Part shown: piece by piece, positions 1 to 9,977 of the stretch
How positions within the stretch are numbered: the stretch's first letter is position 1
Layout: every line of letters starts with the position of its first letter
From: Allobosea vaviloviae
GTDB taxonomy: Bacteria > Pseudomonadota > Alphaproteobacteria > Rhizobiales > Beijerinckiaceae
DNA length: 64,000 nucleotides
Direction of reading: 5' to 3'
Assembly (NCBI RefSeq): GCF_001298265.1
Contig: NZ_LGSZ01000029.1
Span: 1-64,000 of the forward strand
Notes under the pieces: model-generated
Database searches by the model: none
Told to the model about the DNA's origin: nothing
The model's input: only the letters and a program-made list of their open reading frames with translations
Made by a program: the position numbers and the translations under genes

Positions 1-58
1 CGACCCGGAGCCGGCGCGGCTGTGCAACCCAAACCAGCTCCGCCGCGCCGCCTCCTGA

Positions 59-127
59 CCGCCACAGCTCATCAAGGGGTCAATATTGGACGCCGATCGG
101 GGGGCAACATTGCGCGCCGTTTGACAG
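59..127. mobile_element. Probable terminus of an IS21-family element (remnant or element extending off the window)
   Basis: The stretch holds two similar units, GGTCAATATTGGACGCCGATC at about 77-97 and GGGCAACATTGCGCGCCGT at 102-120, and ends in TTTGACA. Tandem units of this GGTCAAT-TTG-CGCC kind ending in TGTCA are typical of IS21-family ends. A short open frame ends with TGA at 56-58 just before it and may be the end of an IS21 gene, but too little is visible to name it. The call rests on recalled similarity only. Confidence 0.4.
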
Positions 128-187
128 ATCTGGGCGTCAGACCGTGATTCCATCGCCGTCATGGGCGGCGATGGAGGGGCTTGGATG

Positions 188-1540
188 CGGCCGAGGGAAC
201 CGGTGGAGAGCGGTCAGCGTGATCTGTTCCGTGCGCGGCTCGACCAGATCATTGCCCTCGACCATGCCTTGGTTCGGCTGGCGCGGACGATTGACTGGAG
301 CTTCCTGGAACGGTCCTTCGGCGCGGTCTACACCGACGCCGCCGGTCGCCCGCCGCTGCCGACGCGGCTGATGGCGGGGCTCGCCATCCTCAAGCACATG
401 CACGACCTGTCCGACGAGGCGCTGTGCGAGCGCTGGGTCGAGAACCCGTATTTCCAGTTCTTTTGCGGCGAGGAGTTCTTCCAGCACGAACTGACCTTCG
501 AGCGCTCCTCGCTCACCCGCTGGCGTCAGCGCATGGGCGAGGAGCGGTTGGCCACCCTCGTGCAGGAAAGCCTGACAGTCGCCGTCAAGACCGGTGCGGC
601 CAAGCCCGCCGACTTCACCCGCGTCATCATCGACACCACGGTGCAGGAGAAGGCGATCACCTTCCCGACCGACGCCAAGCTGATGCACACAGCCCGCCAG
701 CGCCTGGTGCGCCTGGCGAAGAAGGCGGGCGTCGATCTGCGCCAGAGCTACGCGCGGGTCGGCACGCACGCGCTGATCGCGCACCAGCGCTACGCCCACG
801 CCAAGTAGTTCAACCGGGCGAACCGGGCGCTCAAGGCGATCCGCACCATGCTCGGCCGGGTCATCCGCGATATCGGCCGGCGCATCCGGGGCGAGGCGGA
901 CCTGGAAGCCGCCTTCGCCCTGCCGCTCTCGCTCGCCCGCCAGGTCCACGCCCAGGACCGGCGCCAGCGCGGCCAGAAGATCTATTCGCTGCACGCGCCC
1001 GAGACCGAATGCATCGGCAAGGGCAAGGCCCACAAGCCCTACGAATTCGGCGTCAAGGTGTCCGTTGCCACCCCGCTCGACCGCTGTAAGGGCGGCCAGT
1101 TCGTCGCCCATGTGAAGGCCATGCCGGGAGCCCCTTACGACGGCCACACGCTCGCCACCGTCATCCCCGCGATCGAGGAGAGCACCGGCGCTCCGCTTCA
1201 GCGCCTTCTCGTCGACCGCGGCTACAAGGGCCACAACGCGCCCGAACCCTACCGCTTCAAAGTCTTCATCCAGGGCCAGAAGCGGCGCGTCACCGCGGCC
1301 ATCAAACGCCAGCTCCGGCGCCGCTCCGCCGTCGAGCCGGTCATCGGTCACCTCAAGAACGAGCACCGCATGACCCGCAACCGCCTGGCCGGCTCCCACG
1401 GCGACGCCGCAAACGCCGTCCTCGCCGCCGTCGGCTACAACTTCCGGCTCCTGCTCAAATGGCTCTGGCTTCTGTGCGCCCTCAGCCTGACCAGGCTCGC
1501 CGGCACAAACGCTCCAGCCATGTCGCGTCAAGGCGCCTGA
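188..1540 (+). pseudogene. IS5-family transposase interrupted by an in-frame amber codon
   Basis: This is a DDE transposase of the IS5 family, with an N-terminal DUF772-like domain and a C-terminal DDE_Tnp_1 domain. The start at 188 gives the usual IS5 opening MRPREPVESGQRDLF and follows GGAGGGG. An in-frame TAG at 806-808 splits the protein after RYAHAK, and the same frame then reads on (FNRANRALKAIRTMLGRV) to 1540. Relatives usually have Gln here, so one CAG-to-TAG change explains it. The DDE residues lie in VIIDTTVQ (before the stop), LLVDRGYKGH and SAVEPVIGHLKNEH (after it), so neither half is active alone. An ATG at 848 could restart the second half. Possible IS ends are AGACCGTGAT near 139 and its rough inverted copy near 1541-1552, but these are imperfect and unproven. 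Confidence 0.85.
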
Positions 1541-1666
1541 TCACCGTTCTTCACGGACGACTACCTCCTGAAAACGCAGCCAGAACATGCTTTGCTGAAG
1601 CATGAGATTGGTATGCGGAGCAGTGGGTAATTTCGTCGGTGTCGCTCGAAAAATCCAACATAGAGG

Positions 1667-2599
1667 CTACCCAAGTTCTTTCGTGAGCTCCGGCAGAACC
1701 GAGAAGAGGTCGCCGACGAGGCCGTAATCGGCCACCTGGAAGATCGGCGCTTCCTCGTCCTTGTTGATGGCGACGATGACCTTGGAGTCCTTCATGCCGG
1801 CGAGATGCTGGATCGCGCCCGAGATGCCGACCGCGATGTAGAGCTCGGGCGCCACGACCTTGCCGGTCTGACCGACCTGCCAGTCGTTCGGAGCGTAGCC
1901 GGCGTCGACCGCCGCGCGCGAGGCGCCCATGGCGGCGCCGAGCTTGTCGGCGACGGGTTCGATCACCTTGGTGAAGTTCTCGGCCGAAGCCAGCGCGCGG
2001 CCGCCCGAGATGATGATCTTGGCCGAGGCCAGCTCGGGACGGTCGGACTTCGCGACCTCCTCGCCCTTGAAGCTGGAGGAGCCGGGGTTCTCGGCGGCAG
2101 AGACTGCCTCGACCGGGGCCGAGCCGCCTTCACCGACGGCCGGGAAGGAGGCGGTGCGGATGGTCAGCAGCTTCTTGGCCTCGCCGGATTGCACCGTCTG
2201 GATGGCGTTGCCGGCGTAGACCGGGCGCTCGAAAGTGTCTGGCGAGACGACCTTGGTGACGTCCGAGACCTGCATCACGTCGAGCACGGCCGCGACGCGC
2301 GGCAGCACGTTCTTGCCGGTGGTCGTGGAGGGCGCGACGATGGCGTCGTAGCCATCCGCGAGCTTGACGATCAGCGCCGCGAGCGGCTCGGCCAGCGCAT
2401 GGCCGTAGGCTGCGTCGTCCGCCAGCAGCACCTTCTCGACGCCTGCGAGCTTGGCAGCGGCATCGGCGGCCGCCTTGGCGCCCTGGCCGGCGACGAGGAT
2501 GTGGACGGGGGCGCCGAGGGCCTGCGCCGCGGTCAGCGCCTTGGCGGTGGCGTCCTTGACGGAGACGTTGTCGTGTTCGGCGATCAGGAGCGTGGTCAT
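1667..2599 (-). CDS. etfA: Electron transfer flavoprotein alpha subunit
   Basis: EtfA (310 aa) binds FAD and, with EtfB, passes electrons from acyl-CoA dehydrogenases to ETF:quinone oxidoreductase. The C-terminal half carries the family FAD-domain signature: [43 protein letters not shown], then [11 protein letters not shown] and DYGLVGDLF. Length is normal. The start codon overlaps the etfB stop by one base, so the two genes are translationally coupled. It is the last gene of a minus-strand run (Liv binding protein, alcohol dehydrogenase, aldehyde dehydrogenase, etfB, etfA). That position suggests it serves the acyl-CoA dehydrogenase at 25936 as well as general fatty-acid oxidation. Confidence 0.96.
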   Translation of the reverse strand: MTTLLIAEHDNVSVKDATAKALTAAQALGAPVHILVAGQGAKAAADAAAKLAGVEKVLLADDAAYGHALAEPLAALIVKLADGYDAIVAPSTTTGKNVLPRVAAVLDVMQVSDVTKVVSPDTFERPVYAGNAIQTVQSGEAKKLLTIRTASFPAVGEGGSAPVEAVSAAENPGSSSFKGEEVAKSDRPELASAKIIISGGRALASAENFTKVIEPVADKLGAAMGASRAAVDAGYAPNDWQVGQTGKVVAPELYIAVGISGAIQHLAGMKDSKVIVAINKDEEAPIFQVADYGLVGDLFSVLPELTKELG

Positions 2600-3351
2600 C
2601 AGATCACCCCGGCGGTCTTGAGCTTGGAGACGAGTTCGGCGGCGTTGGCCACCTTGATGCCGGCGGAGCGGCCGGCAGGCTCGGCCGTCTTCAGCACCTT
2701 GAGCCGCGGGGCGACGTCGACGCCGAGCGTCTCGGCCGTGGTCTCGTCGAGGGGCTTCTTCTTCGCCTTCATGATGTTGGGCAGCGAGGCGTAGCGCGGC
2801 TCGTTGAGGCGCAGATCGGTGGTGACGATCGCCGGAAGCTTCAGGCCGACCGTCTGCAGGCCGCCATCGACCTCGCGGGTGACGTCGATCGAGCCATCGC
2901 CGACGGCGACCTTGGAGGCGAAGGTGCCCTGCGGCCAGCCGAGCAGGGCGGCAAGCATCTGGCCGGTCTGGTTGCAGTCGTCGTCGATCGCCTGCTTGCC
3001 GAGGATGACGAGGCCGGGATTCTCCTGCTCGACCACCTTCTTGAGGAGCTTGGCAACGGCGAGGGGCTCGACCGTGCCGTCGACCTTCACGAGGATGCCG
3101 CGGTCGGCGCCCATGGCGAGGCCGGTGCGGATCGTCTCGGCGGCCTGCGCCGGGCCGATCGAAACCACGACCACTTCCGTCGCCTTGCCCGCTTCCTTCA
3201 GCCGCAGCGCTTCTTCGACCGCGATCTCGTCGAAGGGGTTCATCGACATCTTCACATTGGCGAGCTCGACGCCCGAACCGTCCGCCTTCACGCGGATCTT
3301 CACGTTGTAGTCGACGACCCGCTTTACGGGCACCAATATCTTCATCGCCAT
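2599..3351 (-). CDS. etfB: Electron transfer flavoprotein beta subunit
   Basis: EtfB (250 aa) is the AMP-binding partner of EtfA in the soluble ETF heterodimer. Visible family features are the N-terminal [28 protein letters not shown], and the C-terminal ETF-beta signature region [20 protein letters not shown] followed by KKKPL. Two start codons lie close together (3351 and 3345); the upstream one is kept, preceded by a weak TTGGAA. It follows the aldehyde dehydrogenase by 29 bases and overlaps etfA by one base. Confidence 0.96.
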   Translation of the reverse strand: MAMKILVPVKRVVDYNVKIRVKADGSGVELANVKMSMNPFDEIAVEEALRLKEAGKATEVVVVSIGPAQAAETIRTGLAMGADRGILVKVDGTVEPLAVAKLLKKVVEQENPGLVILGKQAIDDDCNQTGQMLAALLGWPQGTFASKVAVGDGSIDVTREVDGGLQTVGLKLPAIVTTDLRLNEPRYASLPNIMKAKKKPLDETTAETLGVDVAPRLKVLKTAEPAGRSAGIKVANAAELVSKLKTAGVI

Positions 3352-3380
3352 TTTTCCAAGGATGTCCGAGGTTCGGGTCG

Positions 3381-4838
3381 TCAGCCGCCGACGTGATTGA
3401 CGTATTTGTGGTGAACGTAACCGGCGAACCCCTCTAGTCCGCCTTCGTACCCGTAGCCGCTATCTTTGACGCCGCCGAACGGTGCCTCGGTGTGCGAAAC
3501 GGCGAAGGAATTGATCCCCACCATGCCCACCTCAAGCTCCTCCTGAAGGCGAACAGCCGTGCCGGCCGAACGGGTGAATGCGTAACCGGCCAGGCCGACC
3601 GGGCTTTGGTTGGCCAGAGCTATGCCCTCGTCCAAATCGTCGAAGGTCGACACGATCGCGATAGGGCCGAACGGTTCGGTCTGCATCGCAAGCGCGTCGC
3701 CAGCGACGGACGTCAGCAAGGTCGGCTGGAAGAAGTAGCCGCGATTGCCGATCCTGTTTCCGCCGGTCACGACCTCCGCACCGCGCGAGCGTGCGTCGTT
3801 CACGATGTCCTGCATCGCCAACAGTCGCCGCTCGTTCGCCAGAGCTCCCATGTCCGAGGAAGGATCGAGACCGTCGCCGACGGTGATGCCGTTGAGATTG
3901 GCTGCAAAGCGCTCCACGAACTCGTCACGGATCCTCTGCTGGACATAGAATCGGGTCGGCGATGTACAGACCTGCCCGGCGTTGCGCGTTTTCCCAATTG
4001 CCGAGATCGCGGCCGCAGCGGCCACGTCGGCATCTTCGGCTACGATGACGGGTGCATGGCCTCCAAGTTCGAGGGTGCAGGGCTTGGCATGACGGCCAGC
4101 CTGAGCGGCCAAAAGTTTTCCGACCGGCACCGATCCTGTGAAGGTGATCTTGCGGATCACCGCCGAGTCGATGAGATGGGAAGAAATCTGCCCCGGATCG
4201 CCGAAGACGATGCTCAGCACCTCCTTCGGCAAACCGGCGTCAAGCAGAGCCTGTCCCAGCGCAAAGGCGCAGGCCGGCGTCTCTTCGGCTGGTTTGAGAA
4301 TGACGCTGCATCCCGCCGCAATCGCCGGCGCGATCTTGCGGGCGGCCAGCAGCGCAGGAAAATTCCATGGCGTCAGCGCGACTACCGGGCCGATCGGCTC
4401 GGGCACCACCATCTGGCGAGCGCCGGCTATGCGCGCAGGCAGAATGCGGCCGTAGTTTCTCAGCGCCTCGCCGGCGAACCACTCGAAGGTCTCGGCACAG
4501 AGCGCGATCTCCAATCGCGATTGAGCGAGCACCCTGCCCTGCTCGCGTGTGAGATCGGTCGCGATCTCATCTATACGCTCGCGCAGGAGAGACGCTGCAC
4601 GGATCAGCACCTCTGCCCGCTTTGCAGTGGCTTCGCGCTTCCAGAATCGAAAGCCGGCCTCCGCGGCAGCGAGCGCTTCGTCTAGATCGGCAGCGGAAGC
4701 CTTTGCTACCGACCCGATAACCTGTTCCGTGGACGGGTCGATGATCGAGATTCGATCGAGTCCTGGGCGTCGGGAACCTGCGATAAGCAGATCTACATCT
4801 CGGTAAGCATTTGAGGACGGCTGTATCGAGGCACTCAT
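3381..4838 (-). CDS. NAD(P)-dependent aldehyde dehydrogenase (semialdehyde dehydrogenase type)
   Basis: A 485-aa member of the aldehyde dehydrogenase superfamily, closest in appearance to succinate-semialdehyde dehydrogenases. The catalytic base Glu257 is in LELGG and the nucleophile Cys291 is in [15 protein letters not shown] (157-161) and FTGSVPVG (233-240) contact the cofactor. It overlaps the upstream alcohol dehydrogenase by four bases (ATGA), so the pair probably oxidises an alcohol to an aldehyde and then to an acid. In the cyclohexanone pathway this would be the ChnE step, 6-oxohexanoate to adipate. The substrate is inferred from context, not from sequence. A second aldehyde dehydrogenase at 8458 belongs to a matching pair. 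Confidence 0.9.
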   Translation of the reverse strand: MSASIQPSSNAYRDVDLLIAGSRRPGLDRISIIDPSTEQVIGSVAKASAADLDEALAAAEAGFRFWKREATAKRAEVLIRAASLLRERIDEIATDLTREQGRVLAQSRLEIALCAETFEWFAGEALRNYGRILPARIAGARQMVVPEPIGPVVALTPWNFPALLAARKIAPAIAAGCSVILKPAEETPACAFALGQALLDAGLPKEVLSIVFGDPGQISSHLIDSAVIRKITFTGSVPVGKLLAAQAGRHAKPCTLELGGHAPVIVAEDADVAAAAAISAIGKTRNAGQVCTSPTRFYVQQRIRDEFVERFAANLNGITVGDGLDPSSDMGALANERRLLAMQDIVNDARSRGAEVVTGGNRIGNRGYFFQPTLLTSVAGDALAMQTEPFGPIAIVSTFDDLDEGIALANQSPVGLAGYAFTRSAGTAVRLQEELEVGMVGINSFAVSHTEAPFGGVKDSGYGYEGGLEGFAGYVHHKYVNHVGG

Positions 4839-5926
4839 GCTGCTTTCTCACTGCTGTCTACGGCCGCCGGGTCGCCCGAAACGAGGACGATGCGCCCGGA
4901 AACCTTGTTCGCATGGAGAAGCTCCAAAGCCTCGTTGGCTCGGTCACGCGCCATAAGTTGGAGTGGAATGCGCGGGAGTCGTCCTGCCGCGGCAAGCGCG
5001 ACAACATCGCGGAGATCTTGGGGCGATCCGGTATTGTTGCCGGAGATGGTCCTCGCCTGAAACACCATGCCCGCCAGGGAGATCGGTATCTGACCACCCC
5101 CGACGCCGACCAGTACGAGTTGACCGGCCTTGCCCAGCGCGTTGAGGGCGAGCTGCGCCGTTGCGGTCACATTGACGAAGTCGATCGCGGCTAGAACCTT
5201 TCCGCCGGCCGCCGCCTCGATCTGCGCCCCGGCGTCCGACGCCTCGCTGTCGATGACGTGGGAAGCACCGAGTTCGGCCGCGGCACTCCGCGCCTCGGGA
5301 TTGATGTCTGCGCTGATGATCGCCTCGTGTCCCAGCGCCTTCAGCATGGCGATCGCCGACAGCCCCAGGCCGCCAGCGCCGAGGAGCAGGATCGGCTCGG
5401 TCGGGTTCGCCGGGCGGACCTTGCGAATGGCCGAGAAGACCGTGATCCCCGAACAGGCGAATGTCGCGGCCCATGCCGGGTCGAGCCCTTCGAGAGGAAC
5501 GAGATAGCGCGGATGCGGAACGACTACTCGCTCGGCGAAACCGCCATGGGCGAGCACGCCGAGACTGCGCTGACGGATGCAAAGGTTGTCGTCGCCGACG
5601 GCGCAACGCGCACAGTCCCCGCAGCCGAGCCATGGGTAGACGACATGGCTTTCCCCGACGCTCACGCCCGTGGCGTCGGGACCTAGGGCGACGACCCGCC
5701 CGGTAATCTCATGGCCGATGGCCCTGGGCAGGGTGACGCCGCGGTCCTTGAGCAGCATCACCTGCCCCCCGCCCATGTCGTACGAGCCTTCCCAGAAATG
5801 CAGGTCCGAATGACAGACGCCGCAATGGGACACCTCGACAACGACTTGGGTGCCGGTCGGCACCGGGTCCTCGACCGCGATGCATTGCAGCGGCATCCTG
5901 TTTTCCACCACGGCCCATGCGCGCAT
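4835..5926 (-). CDS. Zinc-dependent alcohol dehydrogenase, 6-hydroxyhexanoate dehydrogenase-like
   Basis: A 363-aa medium-chain dehydrogenase with both zinc sites intact: catalytic Cys38 (CGVCHSD), His72 and Glu73 (GHE), and structural Cys102, 105, 108 and 116 (GCGDCARCAVGDDNLC). The Rossmann motif LLGAGGLGL lies near 187. The WEGSYDMGGG segment after the first zinc ligand, and the loop that follows, resemble the 6-hydroxyhexanoate dehydrogenase (ChnD) group as I recall it. It starts 70 bases after the Liv-type binding protein gene and overlaps the next aldehyde dehydrogenase by ATGA. Likely role: oxidation of an omega-hydroxy acid formed by lactone hydrolysis. The ChnD assignment is an inference. 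Confidence 0.88.
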   Translation of the reverse strand: MRAWAVVENRMPLQCIAVEDPVPTGTQVVVEVSHCGVCHSDLHFWEGSYDMGGGQVMLLKDRGVTLPRAIGHEITGRVVALGPDATGVSVGESHVVYPWLGCGDCARCAVGDDNLCIRQRSLGVLAHGGFAERVVVPHPRYLVPLEGLDPAWAATFACSGITVFSAIRKVRPANPTEPILLLGAGGLGLSAIAMLKALGHEAIISADINPEARSAAAELGASHVIDSEASDAGAQIEAAAGGKVLAAIDFVNVTATAQLALNALGKAGQLVLVGVGGGQIPISLAGMVFQARTISGNNTGSPQDLRDVVALAAAGRLPRIPLQLMARDRANEALELLHANKVSGRIVLVSGDPAAVDSSEKAA

Positions 5927-5996
5927 TGGATTGTTCTCCGGGACTGATGGAGGCGCCGTATCCCGTGATCGCCTCCCGGACTGTTGGCCGAGGCGA

Positions 5997-7220
5997 CTAC
6001 CGGACGAGGCTGCAAGCCTCGGTATCAGGAGCCTTGAAGATATCTTTGCCTGGCAAGGTTTTGACCAGCTCCAGAAGGTCCCATTCGCCCTTCGATTCTG
6101 CAGGCTTCTTGACCCGGAAGAGATACATGTCCCGCAGGAGCCGGCCGTCTGCGCGAATTGCGGCGTTCTTCGTCATGAAGTCGTTGACGGGGGTTTCTTT
6201 CATCTTGGCGAGAACCTTGGACGTCTCGGCGCCGCCGACAGCCTGAACCGCTTTCAGGTAGTGTGTGACGGCTCCGTAAGCGCTGGCTTGATTCATGTTG
6301 GGCATTCGCCCGAATTTTTCGAAGAACCTCTTCGCGAACGCACGCGTCTCGTCGTTCATGTCCCAGTAGAAGGCTTCCACGATCATCAAATCATGCGCGA
6401 TGGGAAGGCCGAGGGCCTTGATGTCGTGGAAGGTCAGAGCCGGTGCCGCTACCCTCTGACCACCCTGTCGCAGCCCGAATTCCTCGACCTGCTTCATCAT
6501 GTTGACCGAGTGCATCGTGGTGGTCGTCAGTCCGACCACCGATGCCCGTGAAGTTTGAGCCTTCAGCAGATCGGAGGCAAAATCCGTCGCCTCGAACGAA
6601 TGCTTGGTGGTGCCGAGCACCTTTCCGCCCGTGGCTACGACGCGGGTGGTGATGTCGCGCTCAAGATTGATGCCGTAGCCGTAGTCGACCGTGAGGAAGT
6701 ACCAGCTGTCCTTGGGCGACCCGCCATAGGCCAGGAACGCGCCATTCGCTTGGGAATAGGTGTCGTAGGTCCAGTGAATTCCGTTGGGCGAGCAGTATTT
6801 CCCGGTCATGTCGGTGCTGCCTGTACTCAGGAAGACGACGAGCTTGTCCTTGTCGCGTGCCAGCTGCTGAACGCCGATCGCAATGCTCGTGAGCCCGACG
6901 TCGAAGATCGCTTCGACACCTTCGTCATACCAGCGGCGAGCCATGGCGACGCCGAGATCGGGTTTGCTGAGGTGGTCCGCGTCGAGCAGCTGTATGGGGC
7001 GGCCCAGTACCTGCCCTCCGAAATCCTCGATGGCCATGCGCGCCGCCAGGACCGTGCCACGGCCGGAGAAGTCGGCCGCGGCGCCGGACTGGTCGGTCAG
7101 CACGCCGATTTTCAAGGGTGGCGCGGGCTGGGCTTGAGCGCCCTGAGCCATCGATAAGCCGCACGCGACAATGGCGGTGACGGCGAGCCGGACCGGCGGA
7201 AAACGAAATCCTCTCATCAA
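5997..7220 (-). CDS. Liv-type ABC transporter substrate-binding protein (copy 1)
   Basis: A 407-aa periplasmic binding protein of type 1 fold (LivK/Peripla_BP_6 group). An N-terminal signal peptide ends near AQGAQAQPAPP. The mature part begins PPLKIGVLTDQSGAAADFSG and contains ADHLSKPDLG, WYDEGVEAIFDV and GIHWTYDTYSQA, all shared with two other copies at 22585 and 28689. No permease or ATPase gene is adjacent, so it probably delivers substrate to the single Liv transporter at 27113-31921. It is the first gene of the minus-strand run reading through to etfA. An operator-like palindrome lies upstream at 7280-7300. The ligand may be an aromatic or alicyclic acid rather than an amino acid, judging by context. 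Confidence 0.9.
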   Translation of the reverse strand: MMRGFRFPPVRLAVTAIVACGLSMAQGAQAQPAPPLKIGVLTDQSGAAADFSGRGTVLAARMAIEDFGGQVLGRPIQLLDADHLSKPDLGVAMARRWYDEGVEAIFDVGLTSIAIGVQQLARDKDKLVVFLSTGSTDMTGKYCSPNGIHWTYDTYSQANGAFLAYGGSPKDSWYFLTVDYGYGINLERDITTRVVATGGKVLGTTKHSFEATDFASDLLKAQTSRASVVGLTTTTMHSVNMMKQVEEFGLRQGGQRVAAPALTFHDIKALGLPIAHDLMIVEAFYWDMNDETRAFAKRFFEKFGRMPNMNQASAYGAVTHYLKAVQAVGGAETSKVLAKMKETPVNDFMTKNAAIRADGRLLRDMYLFRVKKPAESKGEWDLLELVKTLPGKDIFKAPDTEACSLVR

Positions 7221-7279
7221 TTCCTCCCGAGATTTGTTTTTGATTTTGCGGGCTCAAGGTTCTCCAAGGCGCTAAAAGA

Positions 7280-7300
7280 GTCAATGGCCCTACCATTGAC
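7280..7300. promoter_or_regulatory. FadR/FCD-type operator in divergent promoter 1
   Basis: Perfect 8-bp inverted arms GTCAATGG and CCATTGAC surround CCCTA. The core TGGCCCTACCA differs from the GntR/FCD consensus TGGTNNNACCA in one base. It lies between the binding protein gene (start 7220) and the alcohol dehydrogenase gene (start 7355). Each arm also supplies a TTGAC that could act as a -35 element, so binding would block both promoters. The likely regulator is the GntR protein at 20689. Confidence 0.7.
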
Positions 7301-7354
7301 ACATCAACCTTTGAGACCTACCCCTGAAGAAAACAAGCCGACGGGAGGTTCGAA

Positions 7355-8410
7355 ATGCGCCGCATGCGCTGCTATCAGATCAATGAGTTCGGGGGATCGG
7401 TCGAACCGGCCGACATCGAGCTGCTCCCGGTCACAGGAAGCTCTGTTCGCCTGAAGGTGATCGCCGCGGGCGTCTGCCACAGCGACGTGCACATCTGCGA
7501 AGGTCACTACGATCTCGGCGGCGGCAGGAAGATCTCGTTTGCCGAGCGCATCAAATTCCCTCGGACTCTGGGACACGAGGTGTCCGGAGAGGTCGTCGAA
7601 GTCGGACCGGATGTCGAAGGCGTCGCTGTTGGCGACGTCTGCCTAGTCTGCTCCTGGATCGGTTGCGGCGAATGCGAGCAATGCGCGCAGGGGCTGGAGA
7701 ATCTCTGCGTCAACCCACGCTTCGTCGGCGTGAATCGCGACGGCGGCTTCGCTGAATTCGTCGATGTGCCCGATCCGCGATACCTGATCGACTTGGGTCA
7801 GCTCGATCCGATCGCCGCCGCTCCCATGGTGTGTTCCGGGCTGACGACCTTCAGCGCGCTAAAGAAATTCGGTCCGTTGGAAGGGCGCCGCCCCATCGTC
7901 GTCGTCGGTGCCGGCGGCCTGGGACTCATCGCCATAGCCGTAGCCCGAATGCTCGGCTCGGTCGGAGTCGTCGTCGTCGAACTCGATGCCGCGAAGCGGG
8001 AAGCTGCTCTGGCAGCAGGGGCTCTCGCCGCCATCGCGCCCGGCGAATCCGCCCTCGAGGATATCAGACAGGCTGTCGGAGGGCCGGTCTGGGCTGTGCT
8101 CGACCTCGTCGGCAGCGGGAGCACCGCCAAGCTCGCGGTCGACGCGCTCGACAAAACAGGAAAACTGGTCGTCGTGGGCCTGTTCGGCGGCGCCATTGAC
8201 CTTCCCGTGCCGACTTTCCCACTCAAGGTACTGACGATCCAGGGCAGCTACACCGGTTCCCCGGCCGAATTGCGCGAGTTCGTGGCATTGGCGCGTGAAA
8301 AAGGGTTGCCGGCCGCGCCGCTCGACAAAAGGCCGCTTTCCGCCGCTCCGGCGGCGCTCGCGGATCTCAAGGCAGGGCGCGTGATCGGACGGGTCGTCCT
8401 GCAGCCCTGA
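7355..8410 (+). CDS. Zinc-dependent alcohol dehydrogenase, 6-hydroxyhexanoate dehydrogenase-like (second copy)
   Basis: A 351-aa paralogue of the dehydrogenase at 4835. Catalytic zinc ligands are Cys41 (GVCHSD), His74 and Glu75; structural Cys are 104, 107, 110 and 118 (GCGECEQCAQGLENLC). It carries the same HYDLGGG segment. The Rossmann motif VVGAGGLGL follows. The start is set by GGGAGG six bases upstream. It heads a plus-strand operon with an aldehyde dehydrogenase and two crotonases. Having two alcohol/aldehyde dehydrogenase pairs on either side of one promoter suggests two successive alcohols, or two related substrates, in the pathway. Confidence 0.88.
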   Translation: MRRMRCYQINEFGGSVEPADIELLPVTGSSVRLKVIAAGVCHSDVHICEGHYDLGGGRKISFAERIKFPRTLGHEVSGEVVEVGPDVEGVAVGDVCLVCSWIGCGECEQCAQGLENLCVNPRFVGVNRDGGFAEFVDVPDPRYLIDLGQLDPIAAAPMVCSGLTTFSALKKFGPLEGRRPIVVVGAGGLGLIAIAVARMLGSVGVVVVELDAAKREAALAAGALAAIAPGESALEDIRQAVGGPVWAVLDLVGSGSTAKLAVDALDKTGKLVVVGLFGGAIDLPVPTFPLKVLTIQGSYTGSPAELREFVALAREKGLPAAPLDKRPLSAAPAALADLKAGRVIGRVVLQP

Positions 8411-8457
8411 TCAGCACCGCCGACAGTCCCGGACTCCTGCTGATGGTGGAAAGCCCC

Positions 8458-9948
8458 ATGAATACGCACGCATCTCCTCCGGTATCGCATCCATATCTGA
8501 CCGGCGCGGCCAAAGGCCACCTGATCGACGGCAGGATGGTGCCGTCGCGGTCGAGGCGGACCTTCGCGACCTTCAATCCCGCGACCGGCGAGAAGCTCGC
8601 CGATCTCGCCGAAGGATCGGCCGAGGACGTCGAGCATGCAGTACGTTCCGCGAGGCAGGCTTTCGAGGGGCCGTGGAAGTCGTTTACTCCCTATCAGCGC
8701 CAAGCCTTGTTGGTGCGCGTCCACGATCTCATCGATCGGCATTTCGACGAGCTCGCCCTGCTGGAAACGCTGGACATGGGCGCGCCGCTGTCGCGGACGA
8801 AGGCCTTCCGCTCGTTCCTCCTCCAGGCGGCGCTCTATTATGCGAGCCAGGCGGTCAACACCGCCGGAGAAACCCTGCCGAACTCGCTTCCCGGCAATTT
8901 CACGACGATGTCGATCAAGGCGCCGGTCGGCGTCATCGGCGGAATCATTCCCTGGAACGGACCTCTGATCAGCCAGTGGTGGATCCTGGGCGGGGCCCTG
9001 GCGACCGGCTGCACGGTGGTTCTCAAGCCGGCGGAGGACGCTTCCCTCAGCGTGCTGCGGATGGTCGAGCTTCTCTATGAGGCCGGGCTTCCAGAAGGCG
9101 TCGTCAATGTCGTGACGGGCTATGGTGCCGAGGCGGGCGACGCGCTTGCCCGCCATCCGGACGTGGATCGCATCGCCTTCACGGGTTCGACCGAGACGGG
9201 ACGCAAGATCATCGAGGCCTCGACCGTCAACATTAAGCGCCTGCAGCTGGAGCTGGGCGGCAAGTCGCCCGACGTCGTCTTCGCGGATGCCGACCTCGAC
9301 GTCGCCGTCCCCGGTGCGGCTATGGCGGTGTTCAACAACAGCGGCCAGGTCTGCTACGCGGGCTCGCGGCTTTTCGTCCAGCGCGGCATCCAGGCAGAAT
9401 TCGTCGAGAGGCTCGCCGCCTTCGGCAAGACCCTGCGCGTCGGCAACGGGCTCGACCCCACAGTCAATCTGGGACCGCTTATCTCCCAGAAGCAGTTGGA
9501 TCGCGTTCTTGGCTACATCGACGTGGCGACGCAGGAGGGCGCCTCGCTCGCGGCCGGCGGCAACCGCCTGCAAGGGGATCTGGCCAACGGCTACTTCATC
9601 GAACCCACGATCTTTTCCGGCGTCGGGAACGGCATGCGCATCGCGCGGGAGGAGGTCTTCGGTCCCGTTGTGTCCGTCATCCCGTTCGACGATGCCGAGG
9701 ACGCGCTCCGAATGGCGAACGACACCATCTACGGGCTCGGTGGCGCGGTTTGGACCCGCGACGTGTCCACGGCGTTGCGGATGGCCAACGGCATCAAATC
9801 GGGAACAGTTTGGGTCAACTGCTACGGCGTCGTCGACCCGTCTGTCGGCTTCGGCGGCATCCGGATGAGCGGCTACGGCAACAAGGGCGGCCCCCACCAC
9901 GTCGACGCGTTCCTTTATCAGAAGAACGTCTACATCAATCAGGGCTGA
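8458..9948 (+). CDS. Aldehyde dehydrogenase family protein
   Basis: A 496-aa aldehyde dehydrogenase of the ALDH1/betaine aldehyde dehydrogenase type. Motifs in order: IPWNGPL (cofactor), LKPAEDASLS, FTGSTETGRKI, LELGGKSPDVV with the catalytic Glu, and NNSGQVCYAGSRL with the nucleophilic Cys. The C-terminal GGIRMSGYGNKGG is typical. The start at 8458 (MNTHASPP) follows TGGAAAG; an in-frame ATG at 8443 is possible but has no clear ribosome site. It follows the alcohol dehydrogenase by 47 bases. Probable role: oxidising the aldehyde from that enzyme to a carboxylic acid. Confidence 0.9.
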   Translation: MNTHASPPVSHPYLTGAAKGHLIDGRMVPSRSRRTFATFNPATGEKLADLAEGSAEDVEHAVRSARQAFEGPWKSFTPYQRQALLVRVHDLIDRHFDELALLETLDMGAPLSRTKAFRSFLLQAALYYASQAVNTAGETLPNSLPGNFTTMSIKAPVGVIGGIIPWNGPLISQWWILGGALATGCTVVLKPAEDASLSVLRMVELLYEAGLPEGVVNVVTGYGAEAGDALARHPDVDRIAFTGSTETGRKIIEASTVNIKRLQLELGGKSPDVVFADADLDVAVPGAAMAVFNNSGQVCYAGSRLFVQRGIQAEFVERLAAFGKTLRVGNGLDPTVNLGPLISQKQLDRVLGYIDVATQEGASLAAGGNRLQGDLANGYFIEPTIFSGVGNGMRIAREEVFGPVVSVIPFDDAEDALRMANDTIYGLGGAVWTRDVSTALRMANGIKSGTVWVNCYGVVDPSVGFGGIRMSGYGNKGGPHHVDAFLYQKNVYINQG

Positions 9949-9977
9949 CCGCCGCCCGCTCTACCGAGGACTATGAA

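Noticed and set aside
137..1531. Long minus-strand frame opposite the transposase
   Set aside because: It is a high-GC shadow of the IS5 transposase gene, with no family features.
8248..9900. 550-codon minus-strand frame opposite the aldehyde dehydrogenase
   Set aside because: Its sequence is low-complexity Arg/Asp/Ala-rich and mirrors the real gene.
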